Source: Paraburkholderia terricola | Lineage (GTDB): Bacteria > Pseudomonadota > Gammaproteobacteria > Burkholderiales > Burkholderiaceae | Assembly (NCBI RefSeq): GCF_900142195.1 | Contig: NZ_FRAB01000028.1 | Span: 1 to 64,000 of the forward strand | Length of the DNA: 64,000 nucleotides | Direction of reading: 5' to 3' | Shown: one piece after another, positions 1-7,832 of the stretch | Layout of the letters: every line of letters starts with the position of its first letter | Position numbering within the stretch: position 1 is the first letter of the stretch | Notes under the pieces: generated by a model | What the model saw: the letters and a program-made list of their open reading frames with translations, nothing else | Told to the model about the DNA's origin: nothing | The model's database searches: none | Translations under genes and position numbers: made by a program

Positions 1-195
1 CGGCAAATAGCCGTTGCGTACCACGGCACGCTGGCCGTGCAGGGTCTTGACGTTCTCGAACCGTTCCAATAGCGCCGACAGCTCCGCCTCGATGGCCTGC
101 TGAATCACCTGCCGCGCTCCCTGCCGCACCAGTTCGTCCAGACCCAGACCGGCCCCCGATAGACCGACGACTTCTTTTTCCGTAAACTTGCTCAT
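1..195 (-). CDS. IS256 (mutator)-family transposase, N-terminal part only
   Basis: The minus-strand frame starts at ATG 195 and runs off the left edge, giving about 65 residues. The segment ELVRQGARQVIQQAIEAEL followed by a leucine-rich stretch (LSALLERFENV) and QRAVVRNGYLP is the typical start of IS256/mutator transposases, which cut and paste their element with a DDE active site. The DDE residues would lie outside the window, so intactness cannot be judged. The element end should lie to the right of 195, but I could not place its inverted repeat. Family assignment is from recognised N-terminal features. Confidence 0.8.
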   Translation of the reverse strand, partial: MSKFTEKEVVGLSGAGLGLDELVRQGARQVIQQAIEAELSALLERFENVKTLHGQRAVVRNGYLP

Positions 196-606
196 GGTGG
201 ATGGTTTGTTGTTTGCTGGTTTCCGACTTCGACAATCAGATTCTCAGCTGAAACCTCCACCGCCTTCAATCTCCCGCCTTAACTCCCCCGTACACCAGTT
301 CCGACTTTAGCTCGATCAGAATTTCGTGTCGGCTCGGAGGATGAATGATATGAGCCGACCCCAGCGCTTCCCATACTGTCTTGTTGGCGATACGAAGAAC
401 TGGTGGTGTCAATGGTCAGAGGACGAAGTTCCAGACTCGCGGTTCGGAATGGTGGCTGGAAAATACGCTGAGATCACGACCTGTATGTCTATTACAACCA
501 CTCAGCTTTATCATCAGGTACCGATGTGGCGTTGGTGGATGGTATGGTTGCACGAGAATCTCGCCTGACCGAAGTCAGCCAACCCGGCGCCGACGCCCAT
601 GCGCCG
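196..606. other. Non-coding stretch between the partial transposase and the SnoaL-like gene
   Basis: The left part must contain the end of the IS256-type element. A GGAGG at 336-340 precedes short open frames starting at 341/350, but the predicted peptide is rich in Trp and resembles nothing I know. I see no convincing gene, RNA or repeat here. Confidence 0.4.
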
Positions 607-993
607 CTACAACTGCCTCTCAATCGCAGCCTTATCGATAACCGACCAGACTTCCTGAATTTTCTCTCCGCGAAACTGATAGAAGACGTTTTCGGCGAAC
701 GCCACCCGTCTCCCTTGCACGGGAAGCCCGAGAAACGTACCGATCGGAGTACAGTCAAAATGCAATCGGCTTGCGATGTGCGGCGGCTGGCAAACGAGGA
801 GCTGAATCTCGAAGCGTAGATCCGGAATTTCGCGGAAATCTCTTTCAAGCATCTCGCGATAGCCTGATAAGCCGATCCGTTGGCCGTTGTATTTCACGTT
901 GTCGCCAACAAAGCGTCCCAGCTTCGACCAGTCCTGCGCGTTAAGGCAGGCAATATAGCCCCGATAGACTTCCGAAAGATTGGGTTCGCCCAT
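607..993 (-). CDS. SnoaL-like / ester cyclase family protein
   Basis: This 128-residue protein begins at ATG 993. Its size and layout fit the SnoaL-like (NTF2-fold) family: an N-terminal helix (SEVYRGYIACLNAQDW), a central YREMLERDFREIPDLRFEIQ segment, and C-terminal strands with GTFLGLPVQGRRV and FRGEKIQEVWSVIDK. The G-x-P-x-x-G-r stretch and the KI-E-W-x-x-D ending are characteristic of this group. Members include polyketide cyclases, but most are small-molecule-binding or isomerase-like proteins of unknown substrate. No neighbour indicates the substrate. The fold is well supported and the function is not. Confidence 0.75.
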   Translation of the reverse strand: MGEPNLSEVYRGYIACLNAQDWSKLGRFVGDNVKYNGQRIGLSGYREMLERDFREIPDLRFEIQLLVCQPPHIASRLHFDCTPIGTFLGLPVQGRRVAFAENVFYQFRGEKIQEVWSVIDKAAIERQL

Positions 994-1099
994 CGCAAGC
1001 CCCCGTGCGTTAACGGATCAGCTAAGTGATAACGATCCGGGCCATGATGTCGAACGGCCGGCTCTGGCCGGATTTTACCTTTGCTCGGCCAGCCGGATT

Positions 1100-1264
1100 T
1101 CAGCTCTTTCTGGATGTCTTCGCGACAAATGGCGTGGGTGTGTGCTGAACCTGCTGGCTGCCGCACTTCGGGCAAGCCGGATGAGCGGTTTCATGTTCAG
1201 CAAGATGCTCGGCATGTTCGAACATTTCACCGCACTTCTCGCACCTGTACTGGTAAGTCGGCAT
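1100..1264 (-). CDS. FmdB-family zinc ribbon protein
   Basis: A 54-residue protein starts at ATG 1264, preceded by a strong ribosome site (TTGGAGGAATGCC). The sequence MPTYQYRCEKCGEMFE is the classic FmdB start, with one CxxC at residues 8-11 and the second (CPKCGS) at about 31-34, forming a single zinc knuckle. A His/Glu-rich spacer lies between them and the tail is basic and polar. FmdB proteins are proposed regulators of amidase/formamidase genes, but the role is unproven for most members. The open frame extends upstream to 1666, but the conserved start and ribosome site favour 1264. Confidence 0.8.
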   Translation of the reverse strand: MPTYQYRCEKCGEMFEHAEHLAEHETAHPACPKCGSQQVQHTPTPFVAKTSRKS

Positions 1265-1500
1265 GGCATTCCTCCAACGAGAATCCCGCACGTCGTGCTG
1301 GCCAGATATTGCCGGCGACGGCCCGCAGCCAAGAATAATCCATTCTAGTGCAGGAACGCGCAGGAAACGCCGGCGGACGCGTCTCACGCCGCGCTCAGCG
1401 TATGCGCCGCAGGCAACGCCGATATTCCCGTTCACGACCTGTCGCCGCAATATCCATGAGCTGAACGGACCGTGCCCGCGTCTCACCTCACCTGCGCCGT

Positions 1501-2370
1501 CTAGCCCGCAGTAGTGGCCTCCGCCACAAACTCGACGTACGTGCGCAAGGGCCGCCCCAGAATCGCCTGCAAGCGATCCACCGCGTCCTGCGCGCCATGC
1601 ATCCCGAACTTCTGGATGCCGCCCATCATCAGGCGCATGTCGTACGCGAGCCAGGCGGGACCCCACGAGGCCATCTGCGCCTCGAACGCCGCCACGTCAT
1701 CGCCCCCGTAAGTCACCTCGCGTCCCAGCGCGGAACTCCAGATCCGCGCCGCTGACGCGCCCGTCAATGCATCCGGGCCGACCAGTTCCAACGTGGTTCG
1801 CGCAAGCGGAGCGGGAGCCCGGTCACGGCGCAGGAGTTCCGCGACGGCGACGTCCGCGATATCTCGCGTATCGACCATCGCGACGCCGGCCGAGCCGATC
1901 GGCATCGGATAGACGCCATGGTTTTGGATCACCTGCTGGACCATCTGCTCGTTCTGCATGAAATAGGCGGGACGCAGGATGGTCGCCGGAACATCGAGGC
2001 TCTCGATCATGCGCTCGACGGTGTGCTTGCTCGTGAAGTGCGGCACGTTCGTGTACTTGTCCGCATGGATCACCGACAGATACACGATGCGCTCGATGCC
2101 GGCCTCGCGAGCCAGGTTCAGCGCGATAAGGCCTTGTGTCAACTCGTCGGGCGTGACGGCGTTCAGCAGGAATAGCGTTCGCACCGACGACAGCGCCGCG
2201 CGCATCGAGGGTACGTCCGTCAGGTCGCCGACCACTTCGGTGACGCCCGCGGGGAAGCTCCGCTTGCCCTGCTGGCGAACGAGCGCCTTGACCTCGGCGC
2301 CAGCGTCGGCCAGGCGTTGAACGATGAGAGAACCAATGGTGCCATTCGCACCGGTAACCAGAATGCTCAT
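1501..2370 (-). CDS. NmrA-like NAD(P)-binding SDR-family protein
   Basis: A 289-residue protein starts at ATG 2370 behind a GGAG site. The N-terminus MSILVTGANGTIGSLIVQ carries the glycine-rich GxxGxxG dinucleotide-binding motif. The middle (LFLLNAVTPDE, IVYLSVIHADK) and the later YFMQNEQMVQ and MVDTRDIADVA segments match the NmrA/atypical SDR group, which includes NAD(P)H:quinone reductase-like and redox-sensing proteins. The canonical YxxxK is replaced by an FTSKHTVE stretch, as in NmrA-like members. It is divergent from a LysR gene starting at 2538, a common arrangement in which the regulator controls the reductase. Substrate unknown. Confidence 0.8.
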   Translation of the reverse strand: MSILVTGANGTIGSLIVQRLADAGAEVKALVRQQGKRSFPAGVTEVVGDLTDVPSMRAALSSVRTLFLLNAVTPDELTQGLIALNLAREAGIERIVYLSVIHADKYTNVPHFTSKHTVERMIESLDVPATILRPAYFMQNEQMVQQVIQNHGVYPMPIGSAGVAMVDTRDIADVAVAELLRRDRAPAPLARTTLELVGPDALTGASAARIWSSALGREVTYGGDDVAAFEAQMASWGPAWLAYDMRLMMGGIQKFGMHGAQDAVDRLQAILGRPLRTYVEFVAEATTAG

Positions 2371-2537
2371 GTGAATCTCCAGAAAGGAATGGATTAGCGC
2401 GAGAAGTCCGCCACGACCTCGCCGCTGCGGAAGTCGTTTGCGCTCTCTATCGAGTTGCGGTAACGAGAAGATAAGCTGTTGCACTCTTAAAACGAAGACG
2501 TGAAAATGTAGACACCTTGTTTCAAAAGTGAAACACC

Positions 2538-3413
2538 ATGGATCTGAACGCTCTGGCCGACTTCGCGCTTGTCGCAATACATGGAGGACTGGGAAAGGCA
2601 AGCCGTGCAAGTGGCAAGTCGAAGGCGACGCTGTCCCGGCGCATTGCCGATCTGGAAGAGCAACTCGGCGTGCGGCTCATCGAGCGCGGCGTCCGCGGGC
2701 TGAAACTCACGGAAGCCGGCGAGATGCTGATGGCTCGAACCGAAGGGCCGATGTACGAGGTGGCCGAAGCCATGACCGCGGCCAGGGAGGGACTGTCGGC
2801 GCCGCGCGGACGCTTGCGTGTCGCAGCGCCGATGCTGTTCTCGCAGCTCGCGATGGGGCGGATCTGCGCCGGGTTCTGTGCGGCCTACCCGGAGATCACG
2901 ATCGAACTGGTGGCTGAGGATCGCGTCGTCGACCTCGTCGAGGAGCAGTTCGATGTCGCGATCCGGATCAATCCGAGCCCGGATAGCAGTCTGGTGGGCC
3001 GGTGCTTCGCCAAGGACCGGCTCGTTGTGGTGGCCGCGCCCTCGGTACCCATTCCCGACCCGGGCGCGGTCAGCGCGGTTCCCGGCATCGTGTTTTCGAA
3101 CTTCGAACCCACCAACTGGATCCTCGACGACGGGCGCCTGGTTTTGCAACCCGTCCCAAGGCTCAGACTTTCCTCGTTCCTCATGATCCGCGACGCGGCT
3201 GTCGCGGGCGGAGGCGCTGCCCTGCTGCCACAGTCCATTGCATGGAGCCAGCTTGGTCGGGGGGAGTTGGTCCAGTGGGGCACGGTTTCGGGGGTGGAAG
3301 CCGCGCTATGGGTCTTGCACACCTCAAGGCGTCTTTCTTCGCCGAAGGTTCGCGCTTTTGTCGAGTTCATGTGCGATCAATTCCCGGAAGCGTCGCTCGT
3401 GCTGAAGGGATAG
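2538..3413 (+). CDS. LysR-family transcriptional regulator
   Basis: This 291-residue protein has an N-terminal winged helix-turn-helix at about residues 3-62 (ALADFALVAIHGGLGKASRA, then SRRIADLEEQLGVRLIER). A substrate-binding domain from about residue 90 follows (GRLRVAAPMLFSQLAM, DVAIRINPSPDSSLVGR). It resembles the CrgA/DsdC-like branch often paired with oxidoreductases. It is transcribed away from the NmrA-like gene, leaving a 167-bp shared control region (2371-2537) in which it probably binds. Effector unknown. Confidence 0.85.
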   Translation: MDLNALADFALVAIHGGLGKASRASGKSKATLSRRIADLEEQLGVRLIERGVRGLKLTEAGEMLMARTEGPMYEVAEAMTAAREGLSAPRGRLRVAAPMLFSQLAMGRICAGFCAAYPEITIELVAEDRVVDLVEEQFDVAIRINPSPDSSLVGRCFAKDRLVVVAAPSVPIPDPGAVSAVPGIVFSNFEPTNWILDDGRLVLQPVPRLRLSSFLMIRDAAVAGGGAALLPQSIAWSQLGRGELVQWGTVSGVEAALWVLHTSRRLSSPKVRAFVEFMCDQFPEASLVLKG

Positions 3414-3511
3414 AAGGCAACCAATGTACAACGGCCATTCCCGCCATCGCGGATTGCGCATCGGCTCGCCCTGAATGTCCAGCGTCGATCTCGAACGACG
3501 CGGCCTGCCGC

Positions 3512-3648
3512 TCAGCGATCGTTGATCGTTTCGTGCTCCGCCGGCATCAAAATCTCGAGCAATTCGCAATCATCTGACCAGCCGACAACGGTATGGCGGA
3601 TGCCCGGTGGCTGAACCCAGCATGATCCGGCCACGAGCCGTTGCGGCC
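3512..3648 (-). pseudogene. Cupin-domain protein, C-terminal fragment (split by the IS66 element)
   Basis: Minus-strand translation gives 42 residues beginning RLVAGSCWVQPPGIRHTVVG and ending AEHETINDR, with a stop at 3512-3514. The W-V-Q-P-P-G-I-R-H block is the second conserved cupin motif. The frame is cut at 3648, the edge of an 8-bp target duplication. Joined to the N-terminal fragment at 12791-13063 across one copy of TTGCGGCC, it gives a continuous 133-residue cupin protein. No promoter or start of its own is visible, so the fragment is dead in this state. Confidence 0.9.
3641..3648. repeat. Left 8-bp target-site duplication of the IS66 element (TTGCGGCC)
   Basis: TTGCGGCC directly precedes the inverted repeat GTAAGCGTCA at 3649 and recurs at 12791-12798 directly after the other inverted repeat. 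IS66-family elements typically duplicate 8 bp. Confidence 0.93.
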
Positions 3649-3676
3649 GTAAGCGTCAATCTGAGGCCGTCTTGAC
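3649..3676 (+). repeat. Left terminal inverted repeat of the IS66 element
   Basis: It starts GTAAGCGTCA and has a GGCCG block at positions 17-21. It pairs with the inverse of 12763-12790, which shares the first ten bases, the GGCCG block and about 20 of 28 bases overall. GTAAGCG is the usual IS66 end. Confidence 0.9.
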
Positions 3677-3678
3677 GA

Positions 3679-4275
3679 TCAGAACTTGACCTCTGAGAGC
3701 CGCTGATTCGCGAGCACGAGATCGAAGGCGGCGGGATCGAAGCTGCCGCCACACCACTCGAGGAAGTGGTCGTGCTCCTCGTGCGTCGGATCGGTGATCG
3801 CTTCGAGGAAGTCGGCATATCCTGGCACTCCACCGACGTCTTCCGGCGGACACGCATTCTGCCCGTCTAGGCATAGCGGCCGGCTCATGTCTGGATCAGG
3901 CACCAGCGCCTTCTCGACCTTGATCCGATGCTGCCAGTTGTCACCGTAGTCGTAGATATAGGTGAATGATTTCAGCCCGCCCAGCGCCTTCGCCAGCGTG
4001 ACCCGTGCTTCATTGAGCATCGGTGGATTGCTCTGGAATCCGAAGTCATCAGGTTCACCATAGTTGGTTTCGCCGAAGACGAACTCGTGCAGGTGCCCGC
4101 CTTCCCAGCCCATGGCCAGTTGCAGCACGACATGCAGCTTGTCCAGCCGGATCGAGCCGGGAACGATGATTCGTCGCCAGATCGCCGGCTTAATGTACTT
4201 CAGCTCAGCGCGCAGTACGTAATCGGGCACTGGCGCCTTGACCAGGCGCACGGCAGGTTTGCGGGGTTGGACCAT
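3679..4275 (-). CDS. Plasmid pRiA4b ORF-3-like protein, IS66 passenger
   Basis: About 198 residues from ATG 4275. The frame stays open to 4332, but that stretch overlaps the end of tnpC. Recognisable family features are YVLRAELKYIKPAIWRRI near the start, LDKLHVVLQLAMGWEGGHLH, FTYIYDYGDNWQHRI and a C-terminal GG-PGYADFLEAI-DP-HEEH segment. The family is widespread but of unknown function. The gene lies 11 bp after the tnpC stop and 30 bp inside the left inverted repeat, so it belongs to the transposon, not to the host locus. It is probably translated from the transposase transcript. It is the only protein-coding part of the IS66 body besides tnpA that remains uninterrupted. Confidence 0.85.
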   Translation of the reverse strand: MVQPRKPAVRLVKAPVPDYVLRAELKYIKPAIWRRIIVPGSIRLDKLHVVLQLAMGWEGGHLHEFVFGETNYGEPDDFGFQSNPPMLNEARVTLAKALGGLKSFTYIYDYGDNWQHRIKVEKALVPDPDMSRPLCLDGQNACPPEDVGGVPGYADFLEAITDPTHEEHDHFLEWCGGSFDPAAFDLVLANQRLSEVKF

Positions 4276-4286
4276 CGGCTTGATTG

Positions 4287-4430
4287 TCAGGCGGCTTGCT
4301 GCTCGATGTGTGCAGCCGGCATCAGGCGCCACGGCAGCAACTCGTCGATGCGGTTGATGGGATGATCGGCGATGCGCTCAAACACCGTGCGCAGGTAGGC
4401 AAACGGCTCGATGCTGTTCAGGCGCGCCGT
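4287..4430 (-). pseudogene. tnpC: IS66 transposase TnpC, C-terminal fragment
   Basis: Minus-strand translation gives ARLNSIEPFAYLRTVFERI, then ADHPINRIDELLPWRL and a stop at 4287-4289. This is the conserved C-terminal element of IS66 transposases. It is separated from the rest of tnpC (7862-9262) by the RIT element. Joining 7862 to 4430 gives 1545 nt, 514 residues, reading YSLIGT-ARLNS across the junction without a frameshift. Confidence 0.93.
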
Positions 4431-4457
4431 TCATGCCGAATCCCGCGCTATGCCGAA
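4428..4457 (+). repeat. Left terminal inverted repeat of the RIT element
   Basis: A 30-bp sequence starting CGTTCATGCCGAATCCC matches the inverse of 7803-7832 at 29 of 30 positions (C/T difference at position 19). It contains two copies of an ATGCCGAA motif. The first three bases, CGT, also match the right-hand target edge (7859-7861), so they may be a 3-bp target duplication. Confidence 0.92.
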
Positions 4458-4502
4458 GCAGTTCGTATCATTCACTCCTGGTCATGCGATGCGGTTTGCG
4501 CA

Positions 4503-4514
4503 TTCGGCATAGTC
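4503..4514. repeat. Left subterminal repeat of the RIT element (TTCGGCATAGTC)
   Basis: TTCGGCATAGTC at 4503-4514 matches the inverse of 7724-7735 (CTCGGCATAGTC) in 11 of 12 bases. With the two motif copies in each terminal repeat, each end has at least three copies of a TATGCCGA core, which are plausible recombinase binding sites. Confidence 0.7.
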
Positions 4515-4553
4515 TGAGGCTCTCTCCTGTCATTTTGGCGGGAAGGAGTAGAC

Positions 4554-5795
4554 ATGACCATCGAAGCGTATTACGACAGTCCCAAGATGCTTAAACGGCT
4601 TCACGAAGGGCCGTTGGGAGCTCATATCGATCTGTTCGCAGCGCGGCTGCTGCGAGAGGGGCATTGTCGACAAGGAGCATGGCGCAATCTTCGCGTGGCT
4701 TGCGACTTCAGTCACTGGCTCGCACGCAAACGGCTTGAGCTTGACGACATCAACGAGCAATCGATAGAAGAGTATCAGGAGTTCCGTCGCCGATGTCGAT
4801 GTCCATTTCTTAGTGATCGTCCTGCATTGATCAGACTGCTCGGTCTGCTTCGAGAGATCGATGCAATTCCTGCCAAGCCACCTTTCGCACTGGACGAGCT
4901 CGAACAGGTTGTGCAGGATTTTGACCGATATCTGATCCAGGAGCGCGGATTGGCGCGCGTGTCTGCCGTTCGCCATGTCCCTTTCGCTCGGCAGTTTCTG
5001 CGGGAGCATTGCCTGTCTGGCTATCCGCAAATCACCAGCCTGACTGGTTCGGACGTCATGACATTCATCGAACGTCATGCAAGAGACCACAGTCCGCAAT
5101 CCGCGAAACATATGTGCTCGGCCATTCGCGCGTTCATGCGATTTCTGCAATACCGAGATTACATTGCCGCCGATCTTGCGAGCTGCGTACCAGGTGTGAG
5201 AGCGTGGCAGCTCACATCGCTTCCTACCTATCTGCTGCCCGACCAGGTTCAAACCGTGCTCAACGGCTGTGACCGGCATACTCCCGTCGGACGCAGAGAC
5301 TACGCGATCTTGTTGTTGCTTGCTCGCCTTGGACTGCGAGCAAATGAGATTGCGTTGCTGACGCTCGATGATATTGACTGGCGTATTGGCCAACTCGCCG
5401 TTCACGGCAAGGGAAGGCGACGAGCTGAGCTACCGTTGCCGGCGGAGGTTGGCGCCGCAATGGTGGACTACCTAAAGCACGGGCGGCCGCAATCCGGGAG
5501 CCGACGCGTGTTTCTCCGGCATCTGGCTCCGCACATAGGGTTTGCATCGTCGGCGGCGGTTTCCATGATCGCCACGATGGCGCTCACACGCGCGGGAATC
5601 GATAATGTTTCGCACAAGGGCGCACATCTCTTCCGGCATAGCCTCGCGACTCAGTTGCTCCGAGCCGGTGCGTCATTGACACAGATCGGTCAAGTTCTCC
5701 GTCATCAGGATCATGACACGACCCGAATCTATGCGAAGGTCGATATCGCCTCGCTGCGCACGCTTGGCCTGCCATGGCCGGGAGGTGTGCGATGA
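4554..5795 (+). CDS. Tyrosine recombinase, first of the RIT trio
   Basis: 413 residues. An N-terminal SAM-like core-binding region (about residues 120-215: DFDRYLIQERGLARVSAVRH, later AIRAFMRFLQYRDY) is followed by the catalytic domain. Catalytic features are Arg in LARLGLRANEIALL (about residue 262), Lys in VHGKGRRRAELPL, the HLFRHSLATQLL box (about residue 358) and Tyr in HDTTRIYAKVD (about residue 393). It has a 120-residue N-terminal extension absent from XerC/D, as in first-position RIT recombinases. Its stop overlaps the next gene by 22 bp, implying translational coupling. It should cut and rejoin DNA at the element ends together with the other two. Confidence 0.93.
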   Translation: MTIEAYYDSPKMLKRLHEGPLGAHIDLFAARLLREGHCRQGAWRNLRVACDFSHWLARKRLELDDINEQSIEEYQEFRRRCRCPFLSDRPALIRLLGLLREIDAIPAKPPFALDELEQVVQDFDRYLIQERGLARVSAVRHVPFARQFLREHCLSGYPQITSLTGSDVMTFIERHARDHSPQSAKHMCSAIRAFMRFLQYRDYIAADLASCVPGVRAWQLTSLPTYLLPDQVQTVLNGCDRHTPVGRRDYAILLLLARLGLRANEIALLTLDDIDWRIGQLAVHGKGRRRAELPLPAEVGAAMVDYLKHGRPQSGSRRVFLRHLAPHIGFASSAAVSMIATMALTRAGIDNVSHKGAHLFRHSLATQLLRAGASLTQIGQVLRHQDHDTTRIYAKVDIASLRTLGLPWPGGVR

Positions 5796-6718
5796 ACACT
5801 CTCTCGCAAGCACTTCGGCAGTACGTGCTCATGCGTCGTGGTTTTGGGTTCAAGTTTGAGAACCAGGAGAGGCGGCTAACGAGCTTTGTCCGTTTTATGG
5901 ATGGCCGCGCCGCTACCATTATCACGCACAAGCTCGCTCTTGAGTGGGCAATGCTGCCTATAGACGGGCGCGCGTCCTGGGCGTTACGTTTAACGGACGT
6001 GCGCGGATTTGCACGCTATCGGCGCATTGCGGAAATCAGGACGGAAGTGCCACCGTTGGGCATTCTTGTTGGTCCCTCACGCCCGAGACCCTATCTCTAC
6101 ACCGACGTAGAGATACAGAAGTTGTTGACGGCTGCGTTAGAACTTCCTCCGGCAGATGGCTTGCGTCGGTGGACGTATCACTGTCTGTTCGGACTGCTGG
6201 CCGTGACTGGACTGAGGATCGGTGAAGTACTTAACCTGCGACGAGAAGACGTTGATCTGGAAGACGGCGTTATCACGATCCGCGACACCAAGTTCGGTAA
6301 GTCACGCCTTGTCCCGGTCCACCACACAACCAGAGCCGTATTGGCGCACTATGCGCAACGACGAGACGCGCACATCTGGCCGCCGCACAGTCCATACTTT
6401 TTCATCGCTGAGCAAGGTGGCAAACTGTTGCACCAATACGTTCATCCGGTATTTTTGAAGCTTTCGCGGCGAACGGGGCTTCGAAGCCCCGATGCCCATT
6501 CCGGTCCTCGTCTGCATGACTTCCGGCATCGCTTCGCAGTTCAGACGCTGCTCACCTGGTATCGATCGGGTCAAAGCGTCGAATCATGGTTACCCGTGCT
6601 GTCCACGTATCTGGGGCACACCTGTGTGCGCGACACGTACTGGTATCTGTCGGCGTGTCCCGAATTGATGGGGCTCGCCGCGCGAAGGCTCGACGTGCGC
6701 TGGGGAGCCCCATCATGA
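5774..6718 (+). CDS. Tyrosine recombinase, second of the RIT trio
   Basis: 314 residues. Catalytic residues are visible: Arg in TGLRIGEVLNL, Lys in DTKFGKSRLVPVH, the HDFRHRFAVQTLL box, and Tyr near the end in the DTYWYLSACPEL segment after YLGHT. It has an insertion between the HxxR box and the final His (LTWYRSGQSVESWLPVLSTYLGH), typical of the middle RIT protein. It begins inside the first recombinase gene and ends in an ATGA overlap with the third, so all three are probably made from one message in fixed ratio. Confidence 0.93.
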   Translation: MAGRCAMNTLSQALRQYVLMRRGFGFKFENQERRLTSFVRFMDGRAATIITHKLALEWAMLPIDGRASWALRLTDVRGFARYRRIAEIRTEVPPLGILVGPSRPRPYLYTDVEIQKLLTAALELPPADGLRRWTYHCLFGLLAVTGLRIGEVLNLRREDVDLEDGVITIRDTKFGKSRLVPVHHTTRAVLAHYAQRRDAHIWPPHSPYFFIAEQGGKLLHQYVHPVFLKLSRRTGLRSPDAHSGPRLHDFRHRFAVQTLLTWYRSGQSVESWLPVLSTYLGHTCVRDTYWYLSACPELMGLAARRLDVRWGAPS

Positions 6719-7716
6719 GACCAACCCACATCTTGCCTGCGTTGATCGAACGCTTCTTCACAGAGCGATTGATGCGGCAACGCCACGTCAGCCCACACAC
6801 TATCGCATCGTATCGAGACACGTTTCGTCTATTGTTCAAGTTCGCACAAGTCTGCCTGCGTAAGCCCCCATCCAGTCTCGACCTGTGCGATCTTGACGCG
6901 CCGCTGATTGCCGCGTTTCTCGAGGATCTGGAGACGCAGCGATCAGTCAGCGTACGGACACGCAACCTTCGTCTAACCGCAATTCGGTCCTTCTTCCGCT
7001 TCACCGCATTCGAGGAGCCTGCATACGCCGCCCACATCCAGCGCGTGCTCGCGATACCTACCAAGCGATACGATAAGCAACTCGTTCAGTTTCTGACACG
7101 CACCGAGATCGAAGCGCTTCTTGTTGCTCCTGATAGAACAACGTGGCTTGGACGTCGGGACTATGCTCTGCTATTGCTCGCGATTCAGACCGGGTTGAGA
7201 CTCTCCGAATTGACAGGGCTCGATCGTGATTCGGTGCAATTGGGTTGCGGCGCACACGTTCGCTGCCTTGGCAAGGGGCGCAAAGAACGATGCACGCCAT
7301 TGACAACGCATACCATCGCCACGCTCAAAGCCTGGCTGCAAGAGCCCCCGCGCAACGGCGCGCACGCGTTATTCCCTAATATAAGTGGTGGTCGGCTCAG
7401 CTCTGACTCTGTGCAACATCTTCTGGGCAAGTATGTATCCACCGCGAGTGCCTGCTGCTCGTCCTTGACACGTAAGCGAATCACGCCACACGTCCTCAGG
7501 CACAGCGCTGCAATGGAACTACTTCATGCCGGCGTCGACTGCTCCGTCATTGCATTGTGGTTAGGACACGAATCGGTCGAAACCACTCAGGTCTATTTGC
7601 ACGCTCATTTAGCCCTCAAGGAAGCCGCGCTGGCTAAAGTCAAGTCTTCGAACGGTAAGCCATTGGGTCGATACCGTGCAGGCGATAAACTACTTGAGTT
7701 CCTAACCGCGTTGTGA
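6715..7716 (+). CDS. Tyrosine recombinase, third of the RIT trio
   Basis: 333 residues from the ATG in the ATGA overlap at 6715. An in-frame upstream start at 6586 would overlap gene two by more than 130 bp and is less likely. The core-binding domain spans about residues 8-105 (LIERFFTERLMRQRHVSPHT). The catalytic residues are Arg in TGLRLSELTGL, Lys in CLGKGRKERCTPL, HVLRHSAAMELLHAG, LGHESVETTQVYLH with Tyr. It resembles XerC/D most closely among the three. The C-terminal tail of about 40 residues after the Tyr is unusual for Xer proteins. Confidence 0.93.
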   Translation: MRPTHILPALIERFFTERLMRQRHVSPHTIASYRDTFRLLFKFAQVCLRKPPSSLDLCDLDAPLIAAFLEDLETQRSVSVRTRNLRLTAIRSFFRFTAFEEPAYAAHIQRVLAIPTKRYDKQLVQFLTRTEIEALLVAPDRTTWLGRRDYALLLLAIQTGLRLSELTGLDRDSVQLGCGAHVRCLGKGRKERCTPLTTHTIATLKAWLQEPPRNGAHALFPNISGGRLSSDSVQHLLGKYVSTASACCSSLTRKRITPHVLRHSAAMELLHAGVDCSVIALWLGHESVETTQVYLHAHLALKEAALAKVKSSNGKPLGRYRAGDKLLEFLTAL

Positions 7717-7723
7717 AGAGTCC

Positions 7724-7735
7724 GACTATGCCGAG
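7724..7735. repeat. Right subterminal repeat of the RIT element
   Basis: GACTATGCCGAG is the inverted partner of 4503-4514 (11 of 12 bases). It lies 8 bp after the stop of the third recombinase. Confidence 0.7.
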
Positions 7736-7802
7736 CGCGACCGATGCATGATCGGCAGCGAGGTCGCTTTTGCGGTGCCCAAATCGCCATCAGCATCAGC
7801 CG

Positions 7803-7832
7803 TTCGGCATAGCACGGGATTCGGCATGAACG
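7803..7832 (-). repeat. Right terminal inverted repeat of the RIT element
   Basis: Read on the minus strand it starts CGTTCATGCCGAATCCC and matches 4428-4457 at 29 of 30 positions. Unlike the left copy it is not directly at the target edge: a hairpin sequence up to 7861 follows. Confidence 0.92.

Noticed and set aside
326..568. 80-codon plus-strand frame near the left edge
   Set aside because: Trp-rich peptide with no family features; a GGAGG at 336-340 is not enough support.
4276..4332. Longer start for the pRiA4b ORF-3-like gene
   Set aside because: That stretch is the antisense-free but different-frame end of tnpC, which explains its sequence; family conservation starts after 4275.
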